From: Chryseobacterium herbae
GTDB taxonomy: Bacteria; Bacteroidota; Bacteroidia; Flavobacteriales; Weeksellaceae
DNA length: 64,000 nt
Assembly (NCBI RefSeq): GCF_025154075.1
Contig: NZ_JAOAMU010000003.1
Coordinates: forward strand, 588,062 to 652,061
Reading direction: 5' to 3'
Made by a program: the position numbers and the translations under genes. The notes under the pieces are model-generated. The model worked only from the letters and a program-made list of their open reading frames with translations, did no database searches and had not been told where the DNA came from. Within the stretch, counting starts at the first letter, position 1. Every line of letters begins with the position of its first letter. Below, in pieces: positions 7,967 through 16,022 of this stretch.

Positions 7967-8758
7967 GTGTTAAAAACAATTATTAATTTAGAACCTGGAA
8001 AAAAAGTGTATTTTGCTTCAGATCAGCATTTTGGGGCTCCTACGCCTAAGGAGAGCAAAGTGCGTGAAGAGAAATTTATCCGCTGGATGGACGAGATCAA
8101 AGAAGATGCTCAGGTTTTGTTTTTAATGGGTGATCTTTTTGACTTCTGGCATGAATGGAAGCATGTGATTCCAAAAGGATATGTACGTGTTCTCGGAAAA
8201 ATAGCCGAACTGAAAGACAGAGGAATTCATATTTATTTCTTTGTGGGAAACCATGATCTGTGGATGAAGGACTATCTTGAAGAAGAGATCGGATGTACCG
8301 TTTTTTATCAGAAACAGTATTTTGAGATGGGCGGAAAGCAATTTCTGTTGGCTCATGGAGACGGTCTCGGACCTGGTGATAAAGGTTACAAAAGAATGAA
8401 AAAACTGTTCACAAATCCTGTGGCACAATGGTTTTTCAAATGGCTGCATCCGGATATTGCCATGAAAATGGCTTTGTATCTTTCGCAGAAAAATAAAATG
8501 ATCTCCGGAGACGAGGATAAGGCGTTTTTAGGAGAAGACAAAGAATTCCTGATCATCTATTCAAAAGAAAAACTGAAGAGCCAGAATATTGACTACTTTA
8601 TCTATGGTCACCGTCACCTTCCAATGGTGCTGGATCTTGAACAGAAAGCAAAGTACGTCAATCTGGGCGACTGGATTTCTTATTTTACTTATGGAGTTTT
8701 TGAAAGCGATTTTGAGTTGAAAACTTTTAAAGATGGCACAAAAAAAAATTACCCCTGA
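7967..8758 (+). CDS. lpxH: UDP-2,3-diacylglucosamine diphosphatase LpxH
   Basis: Hydrolyses UDP-2,3-diacylglucosamine to lipid X in lipid A synthesis at the inner membrane. All calcineurin-like metallophosphoesterase motifs are present in order: FASDQHFGAP (D-x-H), GDLFDFWHEW (G-D-x-x-D), GNHD, HGDGL and YGHRH. The 263-residue length fits LpxH. The reading frame starts with GTG at 7967, 29 bp after queD. A strong hairpin terminator overlaps the last codons (..NYP-stop), so termination signal and coding end share sequence. Confidence 0.92.
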   Translation: MLKTIINLEPGKKVYFASDQHFGAPTPKESKVREEKFIRWMDEIKEDAQVLFLMGDLFDFWHEWKHVIPKGYVRVLGKIAELKDRGIHIYFFVGNHDLWMKDYLEEEIGCTVFYQKQYFEMGGKQFLLAHGDGLGPGDKGYKRMKKLFTNPVAQWFFKWLHPDIAMKMALYLSQKNKMISGDEDKAFLGEDKEFLIIYSKEKLKSQNIDYFIYGHRHLPMVLDLEQKAKYVNLGDWISYFTYGVFESDFELKTFKDGTKKNYP

Positions 8759-8771
8759 GAGAGGTAATTTT
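8745..8771 (+). terminator. Terminator overlapping the lpxH stop codon
   Basis: Stem AAAATTACC/GGTAATTTT (8745-8753, 8763-8771). The left arm encodes the last residues of LpxH and the stop codon lies in the loop. Confidence 0.75.
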
Positions 8772-8937
8772 CGAATGAACCGAAGCTCACTCTTGTTTTT
8801 AATCCATATTCCGAATAGGTAGTTGCAAGAAGTTTACCAAAGTGTAAATCTTCGATTAAAAAATATTAAAAAAAATATACTTTTTATGTAATTCATTCAT
8901 TGTGAGTTGGTAATAAGTTAAAAAATAGTCTTGAAAA

Positions 8938-9921
8938 TTGGAAAATATATTCAGTATACAGACAGAAAAGGATTTTCTGAATGCCTCATTGGCAGCTTTT
9001 CATTACCAGTATGAAAATGTCGAGATATATAGAAAGTTCGTGGATTATCTGAAAATAAACCCGGATGAGATCAACAGTCTGGCGAAGATTCCTTTTTTGC
9101 CAATAGAAATGTTTAAAAACCATCAGATTTTAGACAGGAATGCGTCTACAGATCTGTTTTTTCAGAGTTCAGGGACTACGCAGATGAACCTTTCAAAACA
9201 TTTTATTGCAGATCCTGATCTCTATGAAGAAAGCATTTATAAAAGTTTTGAACAGTTTATAGGAAAGCCGGAAGATTTTATTTTTCTGGGCCTGCTTCCA
9301 AGTTATCTGGAAAAACAGAATTCTTCTTTGATTTATATGGTTGATTATTTGATGAAGAAATCTGCAAAACCTGAAAACGGGTATTTTCTTTACAATCATT
9401 CGGAACTGTTTGACCTTTTAAACCGTTTGAAAGATAAAAAAGTCATTCTTTTCGGGGTTTCTTTTGCGCTTTTAGATTTTCTGGATTCCGTTGAGTCTCT
9501 TAATTTTTCAATTGAAGAATCTCAGAATCTGACGGTTATTGAAACCGGAGGAATGAAAGGCAGAAAAGAGGAAATGACAAAAGATGAGCTTCTGAAAATT
9601 CTGCAGAATGGTTTTAAAACAGACAGAATCTACTCGGAATATTCCATGACGGAATTGCTTTCACAGGCCTATTCGCTTGGAAATAACAAGTATAAATGTC
9701 CCAACTGGATGAAAATATTGGTACGAAATGCAGAAGATCCGTTTTCTTACGAACAGGAAGGGAGAACCGGAGCGGTTAATATTATAGATCTGGCCAATAT
9801 CCACTCGTGCTGCTTTATTGCAACGCAGGATTTAGGTAAAACACTCCCGGAAGATAAATTTCAGGTGCTTGGAAGAATAGACCACTCCGATATCCGGGGA
9901 TGCAGTTTATTGGTTTCTTAA
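8938..9921 (+). CDS. LuxE/PaaK-family acyltransferase (acyl-protein synthetase-like)
   Basis: A 327-residue member of the acyl-adenylate/LuxE superfamily. Recognisable segments are IPFLPIEMFKNH, FFQSSGTTQMN (the Ser/Thr/Gly nucleotide-binding loop of adenylate-forming enzymes), ETGGMKGR and EYSMTELLSQAYS. LuxE activates fatty acids in Vibrio luciferase operons; the Bacteroidetes homologues stand alone and their substrate is unknown. The start is a TTG at 8938 (TTG GAA AAT), since no ATG precedes the conserved N-terminus. Two small genes follow closely: one start lies 26 bp after this stop. Confidence 0.82.
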   Translation: MENIFSIQTEKDFLNASLAAFHYQYENVEIYRKFVDYLKINPDEINSLAKIPFLPIEMFKNHQILDRNASTDLFFQSSGTTQMNLSKHFIADPDLYEESIYKSFEQFIGKPEDFIFLGLLPSYLEKQNSSLIYMVDYLMKKSAKPENGYFLYNHSELFDLLNRLKDKKVILFGVSFALLDFLDSVESLNFSIEESQNLTVIETGGMKGRKEEMTKDELLKILQNGFKTDRIYSEYSMTELLSQAYSLGNNKYKCPNWMKILVRNAEDPFSYEQEGRTGAVNIIDLANIHSCCFIATQDLGKTLPEDKFQVLGRIDHSDIRGCSLLVS

Positions 9922-9947
9922 TTCAAATAATAACTTTTATGGATCTC

Positions 9948-10439
9948 ATGAAAAATGTATTTACAGTTTTACTACTGATCGGATTATCCGGTTTAATGTC
10001 TGCTCAAAAAAAAGCAGAAAAGGATATCTGGTCCGGAACTTATATGGTCAATGAGATGAGTAACGGAGTTGTAACAACGACTGATACTTTGGTGGTTGTA
10101 AGAATGAAGGATGCTGATGCTGAGGAAGTTCGGGATAAAGAGAAATCAGATCTGGTTCGCTGGTCTATGATCTCGAAAAGAGATGGTGGTAAAGATAAAA
10201 TCACCGTTAAGCGGTTTTTATTTGACCTTGCAAATGATGAGGATGAATACAAAGAATTTGGCTTAACAGATATGCATAAAGAAGGAAAAATAAATTGTAT
10301 TGACGGCGGACATTTTTTTATCTGCCAGACGGCGCCTGATACAACCGTTGCATTCGGAAAAGAAGAAACCTATTTTACTAAAACAGGTTTTTTTGGAGTC
10401 TGGTTGCATTATGGTGTCGTTGAACTGCAAAAAAAGTAA
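9948..10439 (+). CDS. Secreted hypothetical protein
   Basis: About 163 residues with a clear signal peptide (MKNVFTVLLLIGLSGLMSAQ). The mature part contains WSGTYMVNEM and repeated Asp/Glu/Lys-rich segments (MKDADAEEVRDKEKSDLVRW) and ends with a Phe/Tyr-rich stretch. This suggests a small lipocalin-like or beta-barrel periplasmic protein, but I recognise no family. I prefer the ATG at 9948 over 9939 because it begins the signal peptide directly. It is probably cotranscribed with the LuxE-like gene and with the next gene 6 bp downstream. Confidence 0.75.
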   Translation: MKNVFTVLLLIGLSGLMSAQKKAEKDIWSGTYMVNEMSNGVVTTTDTLVVVRMKDADAEEVRDKEKSDLVRWSMISKRDGGKDKITVKRFLFDLANDEDEYKEFGLTDMHKEGKINCIDGGHFFICQTAPDTTVAFGKEETYFTKTGFFGVWLHYGVVELQKK

Positions 10440-10445
10440 TATATA

Positions 10446-10991
10446 GTGCTGAAAATAGAAGAACTTGTCCATGCCTATATCCATTCCCACTGCGATTTCG
10501 AAAAAGAAATTGTATTGACGAATTATTTCCAGGCCGACTGGGAAGCGGATATGCTGTTCATAGATGCGGATGGTTTCAGCCATGAAATAGAGATCAAGCT
10601 TTCTAAAAGCGACTTTAAAAACGATTTCAAAAAATCATATCTCAATAAAGAAACAGGAGAGAAATTTCTGAAACATGATAAAATTTCTTGTGGCGATTAT
10701 ATCTGCAATGCTTTTAGTTTTCTGCTCCCGATGGGAATGATAGACCATAGTTTGATCCCTGAACACTGTGGAATTATTGAATTTTACCACAATGCTGATA
10801 CCTGGGAAACTGAATTTTATCTTATTCGCAGCCCGAAAAGAGTCCATGAAGATCCTTACTGGAAACTGAATGACAAAGATCTCTTTATCCGGAAAATGGC
10901 CCTGAATTTACTACAGCGTAAAATGGAAATCAAAGGAAAACAGGAAGAGTTGATCTTTAAAAATCCTTTTGATATTAAGAAGATGAAGTAG
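10446..10991 (+). CDS. Putative MmcB/PD-(D/E)XK nuclease-like protein
   Basis: A 181-residue cytoplasmic protein. The segment DWEADMLFIDADGFSHEIEIKLSKSDF has the spacing of a restriction-endonuclease-like core, with an acidic residue near D35 followed by E49-x-K51. MmcB-type repair proteins and many defence nucleases share this fold. It starts with GTG at 10446, 6 bp after the secreted protein, giving an odd pairing of a nuclease-like and an exported product in one operon. A heptamer repeat begins immediately at the stop codon. The nuclease assignment is inferred from motif only. Confidence 0.6.
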   Translation: MLKIEELVHAYIHSHCDFEKEIVLTNYFQADWEADMLFIDADGFSHEIEIKLSKSDFKNDFKKSYLNKETGEKFLKHDKISCGDYICNAFSFLLPMGMIDHSLIPEHCGIIEFYHNADTWETEFYLIRSPKRVHEDPYWKLNDKDLFIRKMALNLLQRKMEIKGKQEELIFKNPFDIKKMK

Positions 10992-11167
10992 ATGTCAGAT
11001 GTCAGATGTCAGACTTGAGACTGGAGATATGAGATCTTTTGTGGTGAATTTTTAGTTTCGGGATGCGGGTTTCGGGATTCGAACCAACAACTGTGAACTA
11101 GCAACTGTCAACTAACGCTCCATTCATACACTCTCAAACCCTAAAACTCTCCGACACTCAAACTCGG
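10990..11167. repeat. Heptamer-periodic intergenic repeat
   Basis: Begins at the stop codon of the preceding gene with three ATGTCAG units (10990-11012). It then moves through GGGATGC/GGGTTTC units (11052-11080) and AACTAGC/AACTGTC units to ACTCTCA/AAACTCT units (11130-11165). Positions 11141-11160 equal 3417-3436, and 11130-11150 equal the reverse complement of 19501-19521. Confidence 0.9.
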
Positions 11168-11173
11168 ACGCAT

Positions 11174-11210
11174 AAAAATAGGCCGCCAAAAATGACAGCC
11201 TATGTTTTTT
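11174..11210. terminator. Bidirectional terminator before aqpZ end
   Basis: Stem ATAGGC/GCCTAT (11178-11183, 11198-11203) flanked by A5 on the left and T6 on the right. It serves the minus-strand aqpZ and would also stop + strand transcripts. Confidence 0.7.
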
Positions 11211-11225
11211 ATATAGTGATTGGTA

Positions 11226-11948
11226 TTAATCTGCTACAACTTCCGTTGAATCTCTCTGAAGCAGGAACTTGTAGATCAATCCTCCTACAATTCCTCCCGC
11301 AATAGGCGCTACCCAAAACAGCCAAAGCTGTGACATCGCAAGCCCGCCGGTGAATACTGCCTGTGAAAGGGATCTTGCCGGGTTTACCGAAGTATTGGTA
11401 ATCGGAATAGAGATCAGGTGGATCAATGTCAAAGCAAGACCGATAGCGATACCTGCAAATTTTCCATTAGCCCATTTGTCTGTAGCTCCCATGATTACAA
11501 TCAGGAAGAACGCTGTCAGTAAGAATTCTGCCAGGAATGCAGCACCCATACTGAAAGCTTTTCCGTTGTAGACTGCTTCTCCATAAAAATTGGTGGCAAA
11601 AGCTCCCGGTTTAGAAAAATCTACAGCTCCGGAACCACTAAGGATTACATAAAGACATCCTGCAGCTACCAATGCTCCAAGACACTGCGCTACCACATAA
11701 GGAATAAGGTCTTTTGCCGAAAATCTGCCTCCAGCTAAAAGTCCGAAAGATACTGCCGGATTGAAATGTCCACCAGAAATATGCCCGACAGCATAAGCCA
11801 TCGTAAGAACGGTAAGACCAAACGCTAAAGCTACGCCCAGCAGGCCAATTCCGATATCAGGAACTCCGGCAGCAAAAACCGCGCTTCCGCAGCCACCGAA
11901 AACAAGCCAAAATGTGCCGAAAAATTCAGCAAAAAGTTTTTTTATCAT
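11226..11948 (-). CDS. aqpZ: Aquaporin Z
   Basis: A six-helix inner-membrane water channel of the MIP family, 240 residues. The first NPA motif is at 63-65 in [14 protein letters not shown] and the second in [13 protein letters not shown]; the Arg after the second NPA is the selectivity-filter residue. Overall length and the small residues around the filter fit AqpZ rather than the longer glycerol facilitators. It is transcribed alone from a TACATTTG -7 element 24 nt upstream. Confidence 0.95.
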   Translation of the reverse strand: MIKKLFAEFFGTFWLVFGGCGSAVFAAGVPDIGIGLLGVALAFGLTVLTMAYAVGHISGGHFNPAVSFGLLAGGRFSAKDLIPYVVAQCLGALVAAGCLYVILSGSGAVDFSKPGAFATNFYGEAVYNGKAFSMGAAFLAEFLLTAFFLIVIMGATDKWANGKFAGIAIGLALTLIHLISIPITNTSVNPARSLSQAVFTGGLAMSQLWLFWVAPIAGGIVGGLIYKFLLQRDSTEVVAD

Positions 11949-11972
11949 GTTGTTTATTATTTAAATGTATCT

Positions 11973-11980
11973 CAAATGTA
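11973..11980 (-). promoter_or_regulatory. aqpZ -7 element TACATTTG
   Basis: Consensus TAnnTTTG on the minus strand, 24 nt from the aqpZ ATG. Confidence 0.6.
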
Positions 11981-12108
11981 AAATTTAAATTTTAAAATAA
12001 AAAGTTAAAGTGGAAAATATTTTAACTTTTTTTTAACTGAAATTTAAAGATTTAATAATTTGGTTTGATGTTTGTTGGGAATTTTTTCAGGATGGCATTA
12101 TGTGAGGC

Positions 12109-12139
12109 TTGAATGACATAGCATAAATGTTTATCTTTC
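12109..12139 (+). promoter_or_regulatory. Probable promoter TTG-N20-TATCTTTC
   Basis: TTG at 12109-12111 and a one-mismatch -7 element at 12132-12139, 24 nt before the DUF5715 gene. Spacing is within the 17-23 bp range. Confidence 0.45.
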
Positions 12140-12163
12140 GTTTAGTAATTTAAAAGCAGGTTA

Positions 12164-12784
12164 ATGAGAAAGTTTTTGTGTGTGGCCTTTGTGCCTTTTA
12201 TGTATAGCTTTTATTATTCGCAGGGAACAAAAAAAACTGTCCCTTGTTATGATCTTTCGTCGGTACTGAAAGTAGAACCAACGGCGCTGTACAAGTCGCA
12301 TTTGGATGCTTCAAAAAGTTTTGGGGTAAAACTGCTGACAGATTCCAAAACAGTACAGAAATACATCAACAGCGGAAAATTTCATAAAATAAAAAAAAGT
12401 GGAAAAGGCTATCGCGTTCAGAAGCTTGATTACAGCCGGGCTTATATGGTTTCCAAAGCGAAAGCCACTCTTGAAAAGATGGCATCCAGATTCAGCAAAG
12501 AAACAAAAGGACGTACCTTCACTGTTTCATCCATCACCAGGACACTTGAGGACCAGTGCAGGCTGAGAAGGGTAAATTCGAATGCTTCAATGGGGATCAG
12601 TTCCCACAATTACGGAAACTCTTTTGATATTTCTTATATCCGTTTTAATGATGTCCTGAAGTACAATCCGAAAATGGAAGTGGCACTGGAGAAAGTTTTA
12701 AAGTATTATGCAACGGCTGGTAGAATTTATTACATCAAAGAAAGACAGCAGAGCTGTTATCATATCACGGTAAGGAATTATTGA
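12164..12784 (+). CDS. DUF5715 family protein, LAS-peptidase-like
   Basis: A 206-residue exported protein: signal peptide MRKFLCVAFVPFMYSFYYSQ, then a domain I assign to DUF5715. The string SSHNYGNSFDIS (about 146-157) reproduces the S-x-H-x-x-G-x-x-x-D zinc motif of LAS peptidases (VanY, VanX, MepA), and the terminal CYHITV supplies the third His (about H200). A preceding Glu at about 193 could be the general base. A peptidoglycan carboxypeptidase/endopeptidase role in the periplasm is therefore reasonable but inferred. Monocistronic. Confidence 0.75.
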   Translation: MRKFLCVAFVPFMYSFYYSQGTKKTVPCYDLSSVLKVEPTALYKSHLDASKSFGVKLLTDSKTVQKYINSGKFHKIKKSGKGYRVQKLDYSRAYMVSKAKATLEKMASRFSKETKGRTFTVSSITRTLEDQCRLRRVNSNASMGISSHNYGNSFDISYIRFNDVLKYNPKMEVALEKVLKYYATAGRIYYIKERQQSCYHITVRNY

Positions 12785-12934
12785 TTTTCTTTTCTTCATT
12801 TCCTTTCAATTTTAATTCCTGCCATATTCCAGAATTCAGGAAACAATTTCATTATCGTTTTTAAATCTGTTATAGCTGTATCTTTCTGTCTATACAGACT
12901 TTTCAGTCATATATCACAAACTGCCTGATACTGT

Positions 12935-12967
12935 TTTGTGGATTTTTGAAGCCTAAAATTAAATTTG
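12935..12967 (+). promoter_or_regulatory. Promoter TTTG-N21-TAAATTTG
   Basis: A -33 TTTG (12935-12938) and consensus -7 TAAATTTG (12960-12967) with 21-bp spacing, upstream of the 13055 operon. The leader of roughly 80 nt includes AGGAGG at 13006-13011 and a 6-codon frame at 13030-13050. Confidence 0.7.
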
Positions 12968-13054
12968 TTTTACGGATAATAAATTTATGATACGATTATT
13001 TGTGCAGGAGGTTTAGTTTATATAATTTTATGGCACTAAACAAACCATGAAATT

Positions 13055-13795
13055 ATGAACGAGAACGATTACAAACTGGCGGTCGCTGAGTGGCGCAAAT
13101 GTAGGCCAGATTATTACTTGATCACCCAACTGATCAAACAAACCAATCAAATCTTTGAACTGTCTAAAGAGCAGATTGATAAAATCAAAGAGAAAAATAA
13201 TTACCCGGACATCTGTGCAGAAGTAGGTGTATTTGAAAACTGCATGGTTCTGATTTTCCTTCCTTTGGATGAGACGGGACATATTGATAAAAGTGTTGTT
13301 GAATATCAGTACACCAAGCTCCAGGTATTTAAACAAAATATAAGACTGCAGGAAACAAAAGAATTTACCGTTGTCAAAAATGCTGTTCTTTCTAGTGAAC
13401 TTACAAAAATAGATGACAATACCAATACAAATCTTCCGGTAACCAACCAGCCAATTCTTGACCAGGATATCGCTGTAGAATCGATTGAGCGTTGGAAAAA
13501 TGAAGGAATGGAATGGTTCTTCCGCGAGTGTACAGAATTCGGAGGAGAAAGAATTTTTAAAAGATTTTATATTCCTATGGCGGATCTTTCTCACCCGTAT
13601 CCGGAAGTTACCGGGATCAAATGTTCGTTTGGTCTCAGATACAACGATATTTACCAGAGAATGCTGGTAACGGTGATCTTCATCTCGTTCCATCAACTTC
13701 TTCAGGAGGGAGAAAGCACAGAAACTATTTCAAATACTTACGATTGGGCGAAACCATGTCCGCCTGTCTGCCGTATTCCTGAACTTGGATTTTAA
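13055..13795 (+). CDS. Hypothetical protein, first gene of a two-component operon
   Basis: 246 residues, soluble, without signal peptide or membrane helix. It starts MNENDYKLAVAEWRKCRPDYYLITQLIKQ and has a Trp/Phe-rich centre (RWKNEGMEWFFRECTEFGG) and a Pro/Cys-rich end (DWAKPCPPVCRIPELGF). I recognise no family. It has a good promoter, and the next gene (membrane protein, then kinase and response regulator) begins 19 bp after its stop, so it may be part of the same regulatory operon. A tiny frame MALNKP at 13030-13050 ends 4 nt before its ATG. Confidence 0.7.
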   Translation: MNENDYKLAVAEWRKCRPDYYLITQLIKQTNQIFELSKEQIDKIKEKNNYPDICAEVGVFENCMVLIFLPLDETGHIDKSVVEYQYTKLQVFKQNIRLQETKEFTVVKNAVLSSELTKIDDNTNTNLPVTNQPILDQDIAVESIERWKNEGMEWFFRECTEFGGERIFKRFYIPMADLSHPYPEVTGIKCSFGLRYNDIYQRMLVTVIFISFHQLLQEGESTETISNTYDWAKPCPPVCRIPELGF

Positions 13796-13814
13796 ATACG
13801 TAGTATAGATAGGA

Positions 13815-14438
13815 ATGACAGATTTTTTTAAAGTAATTTTATTCCTAAACTATGGTCTGCTTCTGTCCATCATACTTTTGGGAGCAGCAAAATACCGTAT
13901 ACTGAATAATAAAGAGAAGCAATATTTTCACTGTATTGCTTTTCTTTTTTTTATAGAACTGCTGAACCTGGTTCTGCCTTATGTGTTCAATCTTAATGAT
14001 ACCTCTTTTCTGTATCCTCTGTACATAGCCGGGGAATTTTTCCTGGTTACCGCCTTGTTTATCAGGAAACTGGAGATTCCGAAGTGTTTTCTGGGTATCA
14101 CAGCACTGCTTGCTGCAGGATTTATGGTATCAAAGTATATATTTAATTATCCTTTCAACAGTGATATTGTCAAAGTAATTTCCAATATTATAATCATCTG
14201 CCTTTCGGGGATTGCCCTGATCCGGGAGATCAAAGATGCTTCTACACAGAACCGTTTCCTTCTCGTAGATGCATGTATTTTTTTCTATTATTCCGTTTCG
14301 GTCTTTATTTTTATTATTCAGCACCAGATCGCGAACCTGTCAGAAAATGACTATTATATTATTCTAAGTGCGAATAATATTCTGTCAAGCATTTTATACT
14401 GTTCATTTTTATATACCTTCATCAAATTAAAGAAGTAA
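13815..14438 (+). CDS. Seven-helix-like membrane protein
   Basis: 207 residues with about six or seven hydrophobic helices (e.g. FLNYGLLLSIILLGA, IAFLFFIELLNLVLPYVF, FLGITALLAAGFMVS, IISNIIIICLSGIALI region, ACIFFYYSVSVFIFIIQ, ILSSILYCSFLYTFI). No enzymatic motif is visible. The last codons overlap the reading frame of the histidine kinase, so translation is probably coupled, and the protein is likely the membrane sensor or partner of that kinase. The function is inferred from context only. Confidence 0.75.
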   Translation: MTDFFKVILFLNYGLLLSIILLGAAKYRILNNKEKQYFHCIAFLFFIELLNLVLPYVFNLNDTSFLYPLYIAGEFFLVTALFIRKLEIPKCFLGITALLAAGFMVSKYIFNYPFNSDIVKVISNIIIICLSGIALIREIKDASTQNRFLLVDACIFFYYSVSVFIFIIQHQIANLSENDYYIILSANNILSSILYCSFLYTFIKLKK

Positions 14439-15217
14439 CCTTAAATATTAGCCTGCTGATCCTTATAATTGTTACCATAGCAGTTATCGTATCCTTTATT
14501 CTCATTGCCTACCGGTCTTTTATCAGCCGGATCATAAAAGAGAAAAATGTTCAGCATCAGGCAGAAGTCCTTCACCAGAAAAAATTGGTACTTGAAAACA
14601 TCAAAGCACAGGAAGAAGAGAGAAAAAGAATCGCGGTGATGATTCATGATGATATAGGAAACCGTCTCAATATCCTTTCATTGTGGATGAATAACCTGGA
14701 TACCAAAGGCGACGAGGTGATCAAGAAAAATATTTACGGACAGATGTCGTCTCTTATTGATGCAGCCCGCAGTATTTCCCATTCATTATACCCAGTCAAC
14801 CTTGAATCGGTGGGATTTGTTCTGTATGTAGAAGAACTGATCGCTAACCTTTCACACAAAATCAATATCTCTATGCAGGTAATGCCCGGATATGAGAAAA
14901 AAGATATCTTTGTGGAGGTACAGTTGTACAGGATTATCCAGGAATTTACAACCAATGTGATCAAACATTCCACAGCGACGGATCTGTGGATTTATATCAA
15001 AGATTATCCCAAGAATATGGCGGTAATCATTTCAGACAACGGCCAGGGATTTGATTATGATCTCGTGAAAAAAGGAATGGGAATCAAGAATATCGAATCC
15101 AGGATAAAATCCATGAATGCCGTCCATAAATGGAAAAGTACTTTAAATAAAGGCAGCCGTTTAATCATTATAATTCCAAAAAACAATGAACTCCCAAATC
15201 AAAATAGCCGTAATTGA
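14426..15217 (+). CDS. NarL-type sensor histidine kinase (HisKA_3/HATPase)
   Basis: Reading back in frame from the conserved core gives one hydrophobic helix (ISLLILIIVTIAVIVSFILI), a coiled linker, the phosphoacceptor box EEERKRIAVMIHDDIGNR (HisKA_3), then an HATPase domain with EFTTNVIKHS (N box) and ISDNGQGFD plus GMGIKNIESR (G boxes). The frame is open back to 14378 but has no ATG/GTG/TTG until TTG 14585, which would delete the membrane helix. ATT at 14426 or a CTG may be used, coupled to the upstream stop at 14436-14438. The response regulator overlaps its 3' end by 32 bp. Confidence 0.8.
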   Translation: MKEVTLNISLLILIIVTIAVIVSFILIAYRSFISRIIKEKNVQHQAEVLHQKKLVLENIKAQEEERKRIAVMIHDDIGNRLNILSLWMNNLDTKGDEVIKKNIYGQMSSLIDAARSISHSLYPVNLESVGFVLYVEELIANLSHKINISMQVMPGYEKKDIFVEVQLYRIIQEFTTNVIKHSTATDLWIYIKDYPKNMAVIISDNGQGFDYDLVKKGMGIKNIESRIKSMNAVHKWKSTLNKGSRLIIIIPKNNELPNQNSRN

Positions 15218-15863
15218 TGACGAACAGCTGATCCTGGAAGGGGTCAAAATGCTGCTTTCGAATGAAAAGAATATTTCCGTTTGCCTTACGTCCAATAATG
15301 GCCCTGATTTTATTGAGAAACTGGGAAGTCTTTCGGAAGACGATTTTCCGCATATCGCTCTGGTAGACGTACAGATGCAGCCTATGAACGGCTTTGAACT
15401 GGTAGAAATTCTTAAAGAAAAACATCCTGAGCTCAGAATTATCATCCTTTCTTCCCATTATAAAACTTCCATTCTGGGATATATGGTCAAGCTGGGCGTT
15501 TCTGCTTTTCTCCCTAAAAACTCGGACAAGAAAACATTTATCGATGCCATTACGATGGTGTATAAAAATGGCGTTTTCTTTACCGCTGAAGACCATCAGA
15601 TGCTGTTTACCTATATGAACAGTTCTGCCAAGAAGAAATCTCTTTTTGAAATGGAAGACGAACTGTCTGAGCGGGAAAAAGATGTCGTAAAACTGATCTG
15701 TCAGGAATACACCAATAATGAGATCGGGGAGAAGCTCTTCATCAGCCCCAGGACGGTAGAAAGCCACCGCCAGCGGATCCTGGAAAAAATAGGAGCCAAG
15801 AACACAGTAGGTATTGTTATCTACGCCGTTGTGAACAATATATATTCTCTAGATAAAATGTGA
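15186..15863 (+). CDS. NarL/FixJ-family response regulator
   Basis: 225 residues: an N-terminal receiver with the acidic pair IDDE, phosphorylation Asp in HIALVDVQMQPMNGFE and Lys in FLPKNS, followed by a C-terminal LuxR-type HTH (LSEREKDVVKLICQEYTNNEIG, then LFISPRTVESHR). It starts inside the kinase gene (32-bp overlap), so stoichiometric expression with that kinase is expected. The cognate target is unknown; the upstream membrane protein and the 246-residue protein share the operon. Ends at a strong GNRA-loop terminator. Confidence 0.92.
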   Translation: MNSQIKIAVIDDEQLILEGVKMLLSNEKNISVCLTSNNGPDFIEKLGSLSEDDFPHIALVDVQMQPMNGFELVEILKEKHPELRIIILSSHYKTSILGYMVKLGVSAFLPKNSDKKTFIDAITMVYKNGVFFTAEDHQMLFTYMNSSAKKKSLFEMEDELSEREKDVVKLICQEYTNNEIGEKLFISPRTVESHRQRILEKIGAKNTVGIVIYAVVNNIYSLDKM

Positions 15864-15887
15864 TTCCGTAGAAATACGGAATTTTTT
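15863..15887 (+). terminator. Terminator with GAAA tetraloop
   Basis: Stem ATTCCGTA/TACGGAAT closed by GAAA, then a T-run. Confidence 0.85.
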
Positions 15888-16022
15888 ATTTGGTATTTTT
15901 CACGCTAGTATTGCTTTTCCTTCTTCCGTTAATTTGAAAAATAAGTTTTTACGGAAATCAAAACAGAATCAGATCATGAAGATGTTGAGGAAAACTTTTA
16001 ATAATTAAAGCAAAACACAGCG

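Noticed and set aside
13028..13696. 222-aa minus-strand open frame opposite the 13055 gene
   Set aside because: It is antisense to a gene with a good promoter and its composition is Phe/Arg/Lys-rich in the way typical of an antisense frame.
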